DNA of 64,000 nt from Cyclobacteriaceae bacterium (GCA_026003355.1 BPHC01000009.1:37000-100999); one strand, 5' to 3'. Counted from the first letter of the stretch, positions 19,844 to 31,408 are shown. Notes: generated by a model not told the origin, from the letters alone. Numbers and translations: made by a program.

Positions 19844-20707
19844 TCAGAACTTGAGCCAGTGCCACTTGCCTTTACCGGATGAGAACTCCAGTGCAGGGGC
19901 CGGGAGCTTAACCAGATTAATGATGCGCAAAGTGGCTTGTATTACTTTTGACCGGCTTTTGATATGGGAAAGGTCAATGTCGGGGCCGATGTACAATTGC
20001 CGCAGGGCCCGGAAGCCTGCGGCCTGGTTCTGAGGGTCCCGGCCATAGACCATGCCGGTGGCCCCGTAGCCTACGGCCAGGTTCAGCCATGCGGGGAAGG
20101 TAATGAATTTATTGAGGTTAACAGAGAGCCAGTAGGTTTGGCCGTTATAGTCTTTAAGCATTTCAGAAAGCAGCCCGCTGCCCAGTGTGTGGTCGGGGCG
20201 AAGGCCGGGATAGGCGGTGCGCTGAAAGGAAAATTTTGGTTCGATTCGGACTTCATTCCACAGGCTTGCCTGGGCATAATAGAAAGCCGACCCGGCCAGA
20301 TTTGCGCCCAGGTCGGGCAGGGAGGCGCCATAGTTGGCCGAAAAGCCGTCCAGCACTTCTATTGGCAGCAGCATGAGAAAGCCTGCAATGGCTCCGTACA
20401 GCCGGGCACCTGATGGCTTAACATGGTGTTGCTGCATGGCCTGCGAAGTGCCTGCCGATAAATGGAAAGCTGTAAAAAAATGCCCGGCTTTATCTACCTG
20501 TTTCCATTCGGGCCAGTCGTTAAAGAAGGTAAATGGCTGGCGTTGGGCTTCGCTGTACCACAGGCTTCCGAGTGCCACGAGCGAGGCTGTGTAGGCGGCT
20601 CCGGAGATGACGATGAGTTTACGGGCAGAGCGGGCGCCCAGGCTGTCCTGTGCAGAGAGTGCTCCAGGCAGGGCTAACCACCAAAGCAGGGCGTATTTAA
20701 TCTTCAT
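19844..20707 (-). CDS. DUF2279 family (YfiM-like) protein
   Basis: DWPEWKQVDKAGHFFTAFHLS..EVLDGFSANYGASLPDLGANLAGSAFYYAQ. Confidence 0.8.
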   Translation of the reverse strand: MKIKYALLWWLALPGALSAQDSLGARSARKLIVISGAAYTASLVALGSLWYSEAQRQPFTFFNDWPEWKQVDKAGHFFTAFHLSAGTSQAMQQHHVKPSGARLYGAIAGFLMLLPIEVLDGFSANYGASLPDLGANLAGSAFYYAQASLWNEVRIEPKFSFQRTAYPGLRPDHTLGSGLLSEMLKDYNGQTYWLSVNLNKFITFPAWLNLAVGYGATGMVYGRDPQNQAAGFRALRQLYIGPDIDLSHIKSRSKVIQATLRIINLVKLPAPALEFSSGKGKWHWLKF

Positions 20708-23700
20708 CTTCTTTTCGTGCGGCTGAGTCGGGCGGGGCCGGGGATTGTTCCCTGCGCTGGCGTTCATGGGCTGAGCGCAGCAGTTCCTTAACTGCATTAA
20801 AGTTTTGGGTGTAAGTAAGGCTTACGCCGGTGGTTATGGTATTCTGGTTGTTAAGGCCTGTGGTGTTTTGGTTAACGTTGGTTCGGCTGTACATTTTAAC
20901 CTTGAACCTTCCGTCGGGGGTAAGCAGGTAGTCAATGGTCCAGTCGCCCGCCAGCGAAGAGAAGGTGCCGGGCTGGCCGCCCGTTCCTGATGCCGGAACG
21001 TTTTGGTTGTTAAAGGTGCCGTCACCGGTTATGCGCATGCGCCCGTTTAACAGGGTATATGACAGACGAAGCTGGAAAGTGTTAAAAGCCTCCTGATCCA
21101 TGGCGCCAAGGTTTACGTCAATTTCAAGATTTTCGTCTACCTGGCTCATCCAGTAACTCAGCTGGTTCGACAGCAGCTCGCTTACGCTGTTGGTTACCGA
21201 GCCGCTCATGCTGAATGATTCGGGAGGTGTAAACCGGCGCAGCACAATGAGGCTAAACACCTGCTTTTTAAGTTCCTGTTCGTCCATGCGGCTTTTAAAA
21301 GAATAAAACTCAAGGTCTAAAGCTACCGGAGGTCGCCCTTCTACCGCTACTGATTTGGGCAGATCGCGGGCTTCAATGTCAAAATTAATCTGGGGCGACA
21401 GCATGGGTCCTTCGAGTTTGAGCAGTACTTCAACCGGATACTTTCTTTTAAGGGCGGTGCTGTTGGCCAGGGTGGGGTCGTTCAGTATCGGCCCTAGTGA
21501 GGCAAGCTGGTTGTAGGAAGCGTTGATATCCAGCACGGCCTGGTAAGGGTCGCCATACCAGGTAATGCGGCTTCCGGGTTTTATCATAAACTCCTTGTTG
21601 ATGATATTTTGCAGGGTAAAGTTGTACCAGCCTTCGGTAAATTCTATGGGCCCGAACATGGTAAACTCGCCATCGGTATTCATTTGAAGTCTGAGTTTAC
21701 CGTTGCCTCTTCCGCGTATGATATCACCTGCCTTGATGTCGAATATGATTTCCGAATAGGCATCGGGGGTAACTTCCAGGTTAAATTCCAGATTGAAACC
21801 TGCGAGCTGTATTTTTTTTGATTCACCTGCATAATCGGTTTGTGCTGAATCGGTTTGCGTAAGGTTTACAAAGCTGATGAAATCTTTTTGCTGGCTTACA
21901 GTGGTACCCCCTATGGGTATAAAAAGGCGCGTGTTTTTACGGGTAATGGCGTTTACGGTAAGGCTTAGGTTGTTAACAGGTCCTGTTATAGTAGCATTGC
22001 CCGATGCGTAGGCCTGGCCGTAAAACAGTTCATTATCGCGTTGCGATGTGTTCAGCACCTGAAAATCGGAAAATGAGGCACTAAGGTTAAGCTCCATGTT
22101 TGCGAAAGCCCGGTGCCTGATCTGGCCCTGCAGCCGCGCACGGTTGTTCAAAACATCGGTAAGGTTAAAGTCGCTGAAGGTAATGGCTGTTGGGCTGAAG
22201 CCCAGATTGCCACTGAACTTATAGGATGTTTTAAGGTAATTTACGGTAAGCTCACCGTTTGTTATGGCAGCGCTGCCGTTAAGCCTCGGGTTGGCCAGTG
22301 TGCCCGTTACCAGGCAGGTCCCGGAGGCTTCTCCATTCATCCGGCTGAACAGATCTTCCAGAAAAGGCTCAACCATTTTAAGGCTGGCCCGGTTTAAAAT
22401 GGCCTTTCCGTTCAGCGGGCTGATGGTATCGGAGGGAGTATAATATCCGTTGAAGTCCACAATCCTGCTTCCCGAACGGTCAATATAAAACTGCATTTCA
22501 AACTGCCGGTTGTCGGAGTTCCAGTGGTTGTTGCCGGTAATGTTGCCGATCAGGAAGTCATTAACCATGAGATCGGAGATTGAAAGGGTGTTTTCAACAG
22601 AAAGTTTATTGTAAAAGTTCACCAGCTTTACTTTTCCGTTCAGTATTCCCTCAAGCTTTCTTTGGGCCAGTCCGCTTAAAAACTTAAGCGAAACATTTGA
22701 AATAGCCAGCTGCAGTGCACGGCTGCTGTCGGCCGAAAGGCTTCCATTGAATGCAATGGACTGATTTGGCTGCTGAATTACCACATTATGTACGCGCCAC
22801 TCCCTGCCCGAAACGGCAATGTAATTGTTGTTATTAAACGACCAGGCAGAGTTAAGCAAAACAATTTCTGAAGGATTAAACCTGATGTAGGTGCTGTCTT
22901 CAAAATCAACAATGGCATTTATTCGGATTTTGTTGTCAGGCGGCTGGCTCAGGCCCAGGTCCAGGTCGATGTGGTTCCCATCCCAGATGGCTTCTGCCGT
23001 AAACGGGCCGGTAGTAAGGTTTTTGTTCATAACCTGCTTATCTGATTTTACATACACCATGGCCAGTGCTTCGGTTCCGGAATACGATTTGGATGCACTG
23101 ATTTCGACCTCATTTTTGCAAAAGGCAGATGAGCCATAAAAAACCGAATCGCTTCGCGTAAAAGCCCTTAAGGTTACAACCGGTCCGTGGGTAAAACTGC
23201 CCGTAATAAGGGTGTTGCGTGTAAGCCTAAGCGGAATATCGAGCAGGTTGAAGAGCGGGTTAAGGTCTTTTAACAGCACTTCGAATGCAGCAGCGTATGT
23301 GCTGGGTGTTTTGTTTTTTGCCTGGTAGTATGTTGCCAGGTTTTCGCGGTTATTCCTGATGGAAAGCCAGAACTCATGCAGCAGTTCTTCCGTATCGCCC
23401 AGCAGATTAGAGAAGTTAAAATTACCGCTTACCTGTGCATTAACCAAGGTGGTTTGCAGTATTAGCTGCCTGGTTTGGTTGTTGTGCGATGCGGTTAAAG
23501 ACAATTCACCGAAGTTGTGTTTTTCATCTTTGTAGAATACGGTAAGATTCTTTAAATGTGCTGTGCCCCGCAGGCTGTCGAGGGTTAGACCATAGGTATC
23601 CAGATCAATAATGCCGCTCAGGTGCAGTGCATCCCGGCTCAGGTTAAGATATTCCAGTCGTGCTGAGTCGAGCGTTCCACGAAGCTGCACGTGTTGCCTG

Positions 23701-25263
23701 TTGTTGCGCAGGTCAATGGTGCCATCTATGCGCAGCGTCAGATTGGGGTCTAGCACGGCAAGGGTGCCGGCAAAAAGCTGATTTGCAAAGCGTGCATTGG
23801 TGGTAATGCCGGTGTAGGTATAACCCATAACACCCAGCGCGTTTATGGTTCCTTTTAAATACAGATCGGCACTTTCCAGGGTTAGCCCTTTACCGTTTAC
23901 CGATCCGTCCATAGTAACCTGCTGGAACAACAGGGTATCGCGTAAAAACATGCCCAGGTTAAACTTATCCAGGCTAAGCCTGCCACTGTAAGCCGACAGG
24001 GCCGGGTTGGCTTCGTTTATTTTAAGATTTATATCCGACCGTATCCGGCCGATGCTACCGGCAAATTCGCCATTGGCAACAAAATCGTTCGGGTAGCCCA
24101 GAAATTGTCCTTTAAAACTTACCCGGCCCAGGTTATTAAGCTGCTCCAGGGTTTCGGGGGTAAATAGAAACGACAGGTCGTTCGGGTCAATTTCCGAATG
24201 GCTAAGTTCTGCCACAATAAAGGTTTCTTCCAGGTCGGGGAGTCCATCCATTGATAGTTCTCCGGTTAACCGGGTATTACCTGTATTCAGCTGCATGTTG
24301 CGAAAAGTAAAGTCAGATATTTTTCCGGTCAGGTTTCCGTTTAGCCTAACCGTGTTGCAACAGCTTCTCCGTTCCCGGAGCAAACAGGGCCAGATCTTCA
24401 GGGTGTATAACTGTCTTCTTCAGGTGAATTTCGGCCCATACAGAATCAGCAAAATCCGAAAGATCATCCTGACCCGAAAACCGGAACAACACCGTATCGG
24501 CAATGTAGCTTTTGCCGGCCTGCAGTTCAATGCCATGAAATTCCAGGCCCCGGTCAGAAAACCTGAAAAAAGTATGCAGTTGGTGAATGGAAAGCCGTGT
24601 TTTGGCCTCGGTTGCCTGCAGCGACTGCACCTGCATGCTAACGGTATCATCCTGAATGAAAAGCTGCTGTACCTCGGCTCCGGCAATATTTACCCGAAAA
24701 TGGTTGTAGTCGAACCCCTGGGTTATGCTGTCGCGGTCCGAGGCGTAGATAAAAGTGCCGTTTTTGAGCAACACTTCGCCAACCGTAATGGCAGGAGTGC
24801 GTGCCGGCTTTTTACCGGAGCGCGGCATAAGCCGGTGGACAAATACATTTATATTCAGATTGTTTACCGAGTCGTTTTCTTTAATGGTGGCCAGGTGCAC
24901 GGTGGCCGAATCAGCCAGGGCCGCATCGAGCTCATACCCATGGCCCTGCACCAGTCCTTGAAATGTAAAATTCAGCCGCAACGAGGCAATGTTAAACATG
25001 TCGTTGTTTTCGGGATCGGTAATCCTGAGGTTTTTTATGTGCAGCCGGTCAAACCAGTAAAACTCCAGCCGCCCGATACTGGCCTTAAAACCGGTTTGTT
25101 CGGTTACCGATTCGAGTACCCGGCGTGTTAAGCGGGTTTGTACCCAGGGAAGCTGAAGAATGAAAAAAGAAGCAACAATAAGAATAAAAGCGCTGTAAAG
25201 GGTATAGATGGTTACCCATCTCAAAGCATACAATACCTTATTTTTAATAACTTGCAGCTTCAT
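20697..25263 (-). CDS. tamB: Translocation/assembly module TamB (DUF490), frameshifted
   Basis: N-term MKLQVIKNKVLYALRW..FILQLPWVQTRLTRRVLESV; repetitive beta-strand body; C-term DUF490 region. Deleting one C at 24350-24351 joins the two ORFs (..LLQHVRLNGNL..). Confidence 0.88.
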
Positions 25264-26285
25264 GCCGTCAACTGGTTCTGCCCAAATACTTGCAATCGAA
25301 TCGTCCTGCGATGAAACTTCGGCCGCCGTTATCCGAAACGGCAAGGTACTCAATAATATTATTGCTTCGCAGGAGGTGCACCAAAAATACGGAGGTGTGG
25401 TGCCCGAGCTCGCCTCGCGTGCCCACCAGCGCACCATTTGGTTAACCGTAGATGAAGCGCTGCGCTCGGCCGGCATCACGGTGCAGCAGCTCGATGCCAT
25501 AGCTTTTACCAAAGGACCAGGCCTGATGGGTGCCCTGTTGGTGGGCGCTTCTTTTGCCAAAGGCCTTGCGCTGGCGCTTGACGTTCCCCTTATCGGAGTG
25601 AACCACATGGAGGCCCATGTGCTTTCGAACTTTATTGATGAGCCGGTTCCGGAATTTCCCTTTCTTTGTCTCACAGTAAGCGGCGGGCACACCCAGCTGG
25701 TAAAAGTAACCAGCTACCTGACCATGGAAGTGTTGGGCGAAACCCAGGATGATGCCGCAGGAGAGGCCTTCGATAAGGCCGCCAGGTTGCTGGGTCTTCC
25801 GTATCCGGGCGGGCCGCTCATCGACAGATATGCCCAGGCCGGCATTACCGGTCGCTTTGCTTTTCCTAAAGCCGAAATGCCCGGGCTGCACTTTTCGTTC
25901 AGCGGAATTAAAACGGCTTTTATGTACTTTTTACGCGACCACACTGCGGCTGACCCTGACTTTGTAAAAAAAAACCTGAACGATATTTGTGCCGCACTGC
26001 AGCATACATTGGTAACCATGCTCACCGACCGGCTGGTACAGGCTGCGCGGCTTACCGGCATTAAACAAATAGCCCTGGCGGGCGGGGGTATCGGCAAACT
26101 CAGGCCTGCGCAGGGCCGTACAACAACTGGCTGAAGAAAACCAGTGGAAAGTGTATATGCCGGCCATTCAGTATTGTACCGATAATGCCGCCATGGTGGC
26201 CGTGGTTGCTCACCATAAGTTCTTAAATGGATTATTTGAACCGCTTGACAGTGTGCCACTGGCACAATACCCCGTAGGTGTATGA
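25262..26285 (+). CDS. tsaD: tRNA N6-adenosine threonylcarbamoyltransferase TsaD, frameshifted
   Basis: ILAIESSCDETSAAVIRNGKVLNNIIASQEVHQKYGGVVPELASRAHQ..NHMEAHVLS..SGGHTQLV..; G5 at 26084-26088 breaks ALAGGVSANSGLRRAVQQLAEENQWKVYMPAIQYCTDNAAMVA. Confidence 0.93.
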
Positions 26286-26675
26286 AAACGAACGTGCAAC
26301 CAGGCGATGTACAGGAATACCGCTTTACCGTACAACCCGATGACGTGGCCTGTTTTAACGATGAAGTAGTACACCCTGTTTGTTCCACTTTTACCCTGGC
26401 CCGTGAAATTGAGTGGACCACCAGGCAGTTTTGTACTGCGCATGCGCGAGCACGATGAAGAGGGCGTAGGAACATACCTGAGCATAGACCACCGGGGGCC
26501 CGCATTTGTGGGTGAAGAAGTGGTTATTGTTGCGCAGGTAGAGAGCCTTAAAGGAAACGAGCTGCTGTGCAGCTACGAAGCATATGCGGGAGGACGGCTG
26601 GTGGCAAAAGGGACCACCGGACAGAAAATTCTGAAACGTGAAAAGCTTAAGCAATTATTCCGGCATCCATTATGA
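26282..26675 (+). CDS. FlK-like thioesterase family protein, frameshifted
   Basis: [56 protein letters not shown]4 at 26429-26432 breaks the frame; ATGA overlap with tsaD stop. Confidence 0.8.
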
Positions 26676-27127
26676 GCAAGCGTTTTAACGATACGGTAAA
26701 CATCCGCAACCGGCAGGCTACCTTCCAGTTTGAAATACTGGATAAATATGTGGCAGGCCTGGTGCTTACCGGCACCGAAATAAAATCCATACGCGAAGGA
26801 AAAGCCAACCTTACCGATGGTTACTGCTATTTCAAAAACGGTGAATTGTATGTAAAAGGCATGTCCATAAGCCCTTATGCCGAGGGTACTTACTATAACC
26901 ATGACCCCCTGCGTGAGCGCAAGCTGCTCATGAAGAGGAGCGAGCTGCGCAAACTGGAGGGAAAGCTTGAAAAAGGCCTTACCCTGGTGCCGCTCAGGCT
27001 CTTTATCAATGAACGCGGATACGCCAAACTGGAGATAGCCCTGGCCCGTGGAAAAAAAATGTACGATAAACGGCAGACCATAAAAGAACGCGAGGCCCGC
27101 CGTGAGTTAAACAGAATAAAATGGTAG
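26672..27127 (+). CDS. smpB: SsrA-binding protein SmpB
   Basis: [97 protein letters not shown]. Confidence 0.96.
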   Translation: MSKRFNDTVNIRNRQATFQFEILDKYVAGLVLTGTEIKSIREGKANLTDGYCYFKNGELYVKGMSISPYAEGTYYNHDPLRERKLLMKRSELRKLEGKLEKGLTLVPLRLFINERGYAKLEIALARGKKMYDKRQTIKEREARRELNRIKW

Positions 27128-27128
27128 T

Positions 27129-27896
27129 ATGATACCGGCCGAAGGATACGGTGTATGCAGGCTAAACATGGTGGCCGTACGGCACGAGCCGGATTTTTCA
27201 TCCATGTGGTGTACCCAGTTGTTGTTTGGTGACCATTATATGGTGCTGGCTCAGACAAACGACCGCAAATTTATGCGCATTAAAGTCTATTCCGACGGCG
27301 CGGAAGGATGGATAGACAGCCGCCAGCATCATGCCATATCTGCCGACTATTTTGATTACCTGTGCCGGGCCGAATTTAAGATAACAACCGATGTTACCTC
27401 GGGCATGCTCTATAATAAAACGCCTGTGGTAATCGTAATGGGAAGCATTATTCCCATTTCCTCGGCCGAATTGTTTAAAATGGAAGAACACTTTGCCTTT
27501 AATGGCGAAGCCAAAACCCTGGGGCAATACCGCGACTTTGAATATCTGAAAAGCCAGGCCACGAAGTATCTTGGGGCGCCCTATCTGCCCGGAGGCAAAA
27601 CTCCTTTCGGAATAGACGAAGGCGGACTGGTGCAGATGGCCTACCGGTTTTGCGGCTACCTGCTGCCCCGATACCCTGAACAACAAATTAGGTATGGCAG
27701 GCCGGTGGCCGAGCCCCGGCAACTGCTGCCGGGCGACCTGCTGTTTACCCGCCGGGCCGACGGAGGCCTGCACCCGGCTATTTTACTTGAAACCACACCT
27801 TTCAGGGTGTTGCATGTCGAAGAAAAGGTAAAGGCCGAAATACTTCCGGCCGGCATAACCCCGGTGGGCATGCGCAGAATTCTTACGGCAGCCTAG
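27129..27896 (+). CDS. NlpC/P60-fold protein with SH3-like N-terminus; catalytic Cys replaced
   Basis: KYLGAPYLPGGKTPFGIDEGGLVQMAYRFCGYLLPR..LLPGDLLFTRR..LHPAILL; aligns with FGIDCSGxxQ of active enzymes. Confidence 0.82.
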   Translation: MIPAEGYGVCRLNMVAVRHEPDFSSMWCTQLLFGDHYMVLAQTNDRKFMRIKVYSDGAEGWIDSRQHHAISADYFDYLCRAEFKITTDVTSGMLYNKTPVVIVMGSIIPISSAELFKMEEHFAFNGEAKTLGQYRDFEYLKSQATKYLGAPYLPGGKTPFGIDEGGLVQMAYRFCGYLLPRYPEQQIRYGRPVAEPRQLLPGDLLFTRRADGGLHPAILLETTPFRVLHVEEKVKAEILPAGITPVGMRRILTAA

Positions 27897-27901
27897 CCCG
27901 A

Positions 27902-27933
27902 TTTGCTTGGTTGACAATTTGCTCCTATCTTTC
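27902..27933 (+). promoter_or_regulatory. Putative Bacteroidota promoter TTTG-N20-TATCTTTC
   Basis: TTTG at 27902-27905 and TATCTTTC at 27926-27933; ATG of the HNH gene at 27938. Confidence 0.45.
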
Positions 27934-27937
27934 CTGT

Positions 27938-28444
27938 ATGAATAACCGGGTTCTGGTACTTAATCAGGATTATAGTCCGTTAATGGTTTGCTCCGTTCAA
28001 CGGGCTTTTCTTCTGGTTTACCTTAACAAAAGTGAGCTGGTGCGTTCAGCCAACGGCCACCGTCTGCACTCGGTTAGCCAAAGTTTTCCCATGCCCTCGG
28101 TAATCCGGCTGCACCGTTATGTGCGGGCGCCTTACAAGGGGGTTGCACTTACACGCCAGAATGTTTTTAAGCGCGATAATTTTGAATGCCAGTACTGCGG
28201 CACAAAGCGCGATCTTACCTTAGACCATATTATTCCAACCTCAAAAGGCGGGCAGCACACCTGGTTAAACCTGGTGACTGCCTGCAAAAGTTGTAACGCC
28301 CGCAAGGGCGATTACACCCCCGAAGAGGCCGGCATGCTGCTGCGCAAAAAACCGCACAGGCCCACCTATGCTCTTTTTCTTCGTGAATTTGCAGGGCACG
28401 AAGGAAACGAATGGGACGAATTCCTGCTCCAAAGTTCAGTCTAA
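27938..28444 (+). CDS. HNH endonuclease
   Basis: MNNRVLVLNQDYSPLMVCSVQRAFLLVYL..NVFKRDNFECQYCGTKRDLTLDHIIPTSKGGQHTWLNLVTACKSCNARKGD. Confidence 0.92.
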   Translation: MNNRVLVLNQDYSPLMVCSVQRAFLLVYLNKSELVRSANGHRLHSVSQSFPMPSVIRLHRYVRAPYKGVALTRQNVFKRDNFECQYCGTKRDLTLDHIIPTSKGGQHTWLNLVTACKSCNARKGDYTPEEAGMLLRKKPHRPTYALFLREFAGHEGNEWDEFLLQSSV

Positions 28445-28458
28445 CCAAACCGCACGTT

Positions 28459-29013
28459 ATGAACCTGTTTAAATGTAATCCAATGCTACTGAAAGCAACG
28501 ACTTGCCTTGCTTTTGGTATACTTCTGTCATCCTGCAGCAAAGATGAGGAAGGCATACCCAACCGCCTTACCATTAACGGTACAAACTATGTGTTAAGCA
28601 ACGGATATATTTCCGGCAATGGCGTTTTTGAAGATGATAACGGCAACCGTGGCTCTGTATACCAGGTAATTTTGGCTACCTCGGGTGTTACCATTACCGA
28701 TGGCGATTTGGCCGGAACGGGCCAGTTGTTTTACATGGCGCTCTTTTCACCTTCGACCGTTGAGCTTGCTGCCGGAACCTATGCCTATGACGAACGGTTT
28801 CTGGAAGGAAACCTCTTGGAAGCGGCAGGTGCAGATGGCAACTTTACCACAGGAGTTGGATCTGAATATGGTATTACCAGTGGCACGGTTACCATCAGCA
28901 AATCGGGTAATACCTGGACGTTTCAGTTTGAAGGAGAAGCCGATGACGGTGCTGGCGGAACCATAGCCATAAGCGGGTCGTTTTCCGGGCCGCTTACTGA
29001 AATAGAGTTCTGA
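28459..29013 (+). CDS. Hypothetical lipoprotein
   Basis: MNLFKCNPMLLKATTCLAFGILLSSCSKDEEG lipobox. Confidence 0.75.
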   Translation: MNLFKCNPMLLKATTCLAFGILLSSCSKDEEGIPNRLTINGTNYVLSNGYISGNGVFEDDNGNRGSVYQVILATSGVTITDGDLAGTGQLFYMALFSPSTVELAAGTYAYDERFLEGNLLEAAGADGNFTTGVGSEYGITSGTVTISKSGNTWTFQFEGEADDGAGGTIAISGSFSGPLTEIEF

Positions 29014-29065
29014 TTCAGCCTGCGAAACCTCATACCTGTTGGCGAATCATAACCGGGTGTTAAGA

Positions 29066-29088
29066 TTCCGGTAAGCATCTTACCGGAA
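29066..29088 (+). terminator. Perfect inverted repeat, possible terminator of the lipoprotein gene
   Basis: TTCCGGTAAG-CAT-CTTACCGGAA, 10-bp arms; weak T tract. Confidence 0.5.
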
Positions 29089-29396
29089 CGTTTACCACGC
29101 AGGGCAGTCCTCCTCTAAAACAGCATGACTTTTCTGTGTGTAACCGGACAGCCCTGTTCGGTTGCGGACGGTACAGTGCATGGGCAATGCCTGGAACAGG
29201 CTCCGGATGCCCTTTCCTGGCGGTGGCACGGTTGTTGGTTAAAGGCAGCCATTATGTTTATGGAAAGGAATACACCTTATTTTTGTTACCGGGCTTGGGT
29301 AAAAAGAAGAAAAAGCCCGTATTTTTTACCGAGCAGGCAAGGTTGCGAACAACCTTTACGTGCCGGTTTGCATCCTGAGCTTTAGTTTCGATTGAA

Positions 29397-30647
29397 ATGG
29401 ACAGACCTATAGAAAAGAAAAAATGGCCGGCAAAGCGAATCATGTCCTACGGGGGTATTGCGCTGGCGGTTGTATTGGTTGCCTGGATGCTTATGTTTTC
29501 CGATCGCAGGTCGCGCCTCAGGGTGGAGCGCGACAAGATTGCCATTGCCGAAGTAAAGCGAGGCGTTTTTCAGGAATTTATCCCCCAAACCGGCACGGTC
29601 GAGCCCAGCCGGACGGTTTACCTCGATGCCATAGAGGGCGGCATCATTAAACGGGTGGCGGTAGAAAGCGGCACGATGGTTAAAAAAGGCGATGTTATAC
29701 TGGAGCTCAGCAACCTTAACCGGGAGTTAGCCGTTCTGCAACAGGAGGCTTCGTTTAATGAAAGCATTAACCGGGCACGCGAAACCCGCCTGAACCTGAT
29801 GCGCAACGATTTGGAACAACGCCAGACACTCGCCCTTATAGAAAACCAGCTGGCTATTTTGGAGCCGCTGTATCACCGGCAAAAGTATTTGTATGAGCAG
29901 AAGCTGCTTTCCAGGCAGGATTTCGAACGCACCGAAGCCGATTACAAATACAACCTGGAGCGAAAGCGCATTACCTACGAAGTGTACAAGGCCGACTCCA
30001 TTGACCGCATACGGCAGTTGCGCGAAACAGCAGCCAGCGAAATGCGCATGATTAAAAGCCTGGAAGCTGTGCGCAAAATTCTGGATAACCTCATTATCCG
30101 CGCTCCTATTGACGGCCAGCTTACCCGCCCCCAGCTGGATGTAGGACAAAATGTGAACCCCGGGCAGCGCCTGGGCCAGGTAGATGTGGTGGGCAGCTAC
30201 AAAGTGCGCGTGGAAATAGACGAACTGTATTTGCCGCGCATTTACGAAGGCCTCAGGGCCACCACTTCGTTTGCCGGAAAAGATTATGCGCTAACCATAA
30301 CCTACGTATATCCAACAGTTACCAACGGCCGCTTTCCGGTAGATATGCAGTTTGCCGGCGAAATACCAGAAGGACTGCGCAGGGGCCTTTCGCTGCGCCT
30401 GCGCATTGAGCTGGGGCAGTCTTCGGAGGAACTTTTGCTCCCCACCGGAGGATTTTATAAAGATACCGGCGGTAACTGGGTATATGTACTGGAACCAGAC
30501 GGACAAAGGGCTGTAAAGCGAAACATACGCCTGGGCAGAAAAAATACAGAACATTACGAGGTGCTGGAAGGATTGCAGCCGGGCGAGAAAGTAATCGTTT
30601 CATCGTACGAAAATTTTGGCAATAATGAAGTGCTCATACTTAAGTAA
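29397..30647 (+). CDS. HlyD-family periplasmic adaptor subunit
   Basis: GTVEPSRTVYLDAIEGGIIKRVAVESGTMVKKGDVILELSN..IRAPIDGQLTRPQLDVGQNVNPGQRLGQVD. Confidence 0.9.
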   Translation: MDRPIEKKKWPAKRIMSYGGIALAVVLVAWMLMFSDRRSRLRVERDKIAIAEVKRGVFQEFIPQTGTVEPSRTVYLDAIEGGIIKRVAVESGTMVKKGDVILELSNLNRELAVLQQEASFNESINRARETRLNLMRNDLEQRQTLALIENQLAILEPLYHRQKYLYEQKLLSRQDFERTEADYKYNLERKRITYEVYKADSIDRIRQLRETAASEMRMIKSLEAVRKILDNLIIRAPIDGQLTRPQLDVGQNVNPGQRLGQVDVVGSYKVRVEIDELYLPRIYEGLRATTSFAGKDYALTITYVYPTVTNGRFPVDMQFAGEIPEGLRRGLSLRLRIELGQSSEELLLPTGGFYKDTGGNWVYVLEPDGQRAVKRNIRLGRKNTEHYEVLEGLQPGEKVIVSSYENFGNNEVLILK

Positions 30648-30680
30648 TATCCTAATTCACAACTAAACCCTACTACTACC

Positions 30681-31370
30681 ATGCTACGACTTAAAAATCT
30701 TGACAAAGTGTTCACTACCGAAGAAGTAGAAACCACCGCACTTAGCAAAATAAACCTGGAAATCAACGAGGGCGAATTTGTAGCCATCATGGGGCCGTCG
30801 GGCTGCGGCAAATCGACTTTACTGAATATCATCGGCCTGCTCGATAGCCCCACTTCGGGTGAATATTATTTTGGCGAACAGGAGGTATCCAGATTTACCG
30901 AACGGCAACGTGCACAGCTGCGCAAAGGATCTATAGGTTTTGTTTTTCAAAGTTTTAATCTTATTGATGAGCTCACCGTTTTTGAAAACGTTGAACTTCC
31001 GTTGCTGTATCTTAAAATACCTGCGGCCGAACGCAGGCAGCGGGTAGAAGAGGTGCTGGAGCGCATGAATATTATGCACCGCAGAAATCATTTTCCGCAG
31101 CAACTCAGCGGAGGCCAACAGCAACGGGTGGCCATATCACGGGCTATAGTTGCCAAACCCAGGGTAATACTGGCCGATGAACCCACCGGTAATCTCGACT
31201 CGGCCAATGGAGAAGAAGTAATAAAGCTGCTAACGCAGCTTAATCAGGAGGGTACCACGGTTGTAATGGTAACCCACTCGCCTTACGATGCCAGCCATGC
31301 CCACCGCATTGTTAACCTGTTTGATGGCAAAATAGTAACCGAAAATGTGAAAGAGCGCTTTCACGTTTAA
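30681..31370 (+). CDS. ABC transporter ATP-binding protein (MacB/LolD type)
   Basis: [51 protein letters not shown]. Confidence 0.95.
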   Translation: MLRLKNLDKVFTTEEVETTALSKINLEINEGEFVAIMGPSGCGKSTLLNIIGLLDSPTSGEYYFGEQEVSRFTERQRAQLRKGSIGFVFQSFNLIDELTVFENVELPLLYLKIPAAERRQRVEEVLERMNIMHRRNHFPQQLSGGQQQRVAISRAIVAKPRVILADEPTGNLDSANGEEVIKLLTQLNQEGTTVVMVTHSPYDASHAHRIVNLFDGKIVTENVKERFHV

Positions 31371-31408
31371 GGCAACCTAATCAGAATATTTGCTTACCAG
31401 CGGACAGT

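Noticed and set aside
20805-25131. Plus-strand ORFs inside tamB (for example 24295-25131, 278 aa)
   Set aside because: Antisense open frames of a long beta-rich gene; no domain signals.
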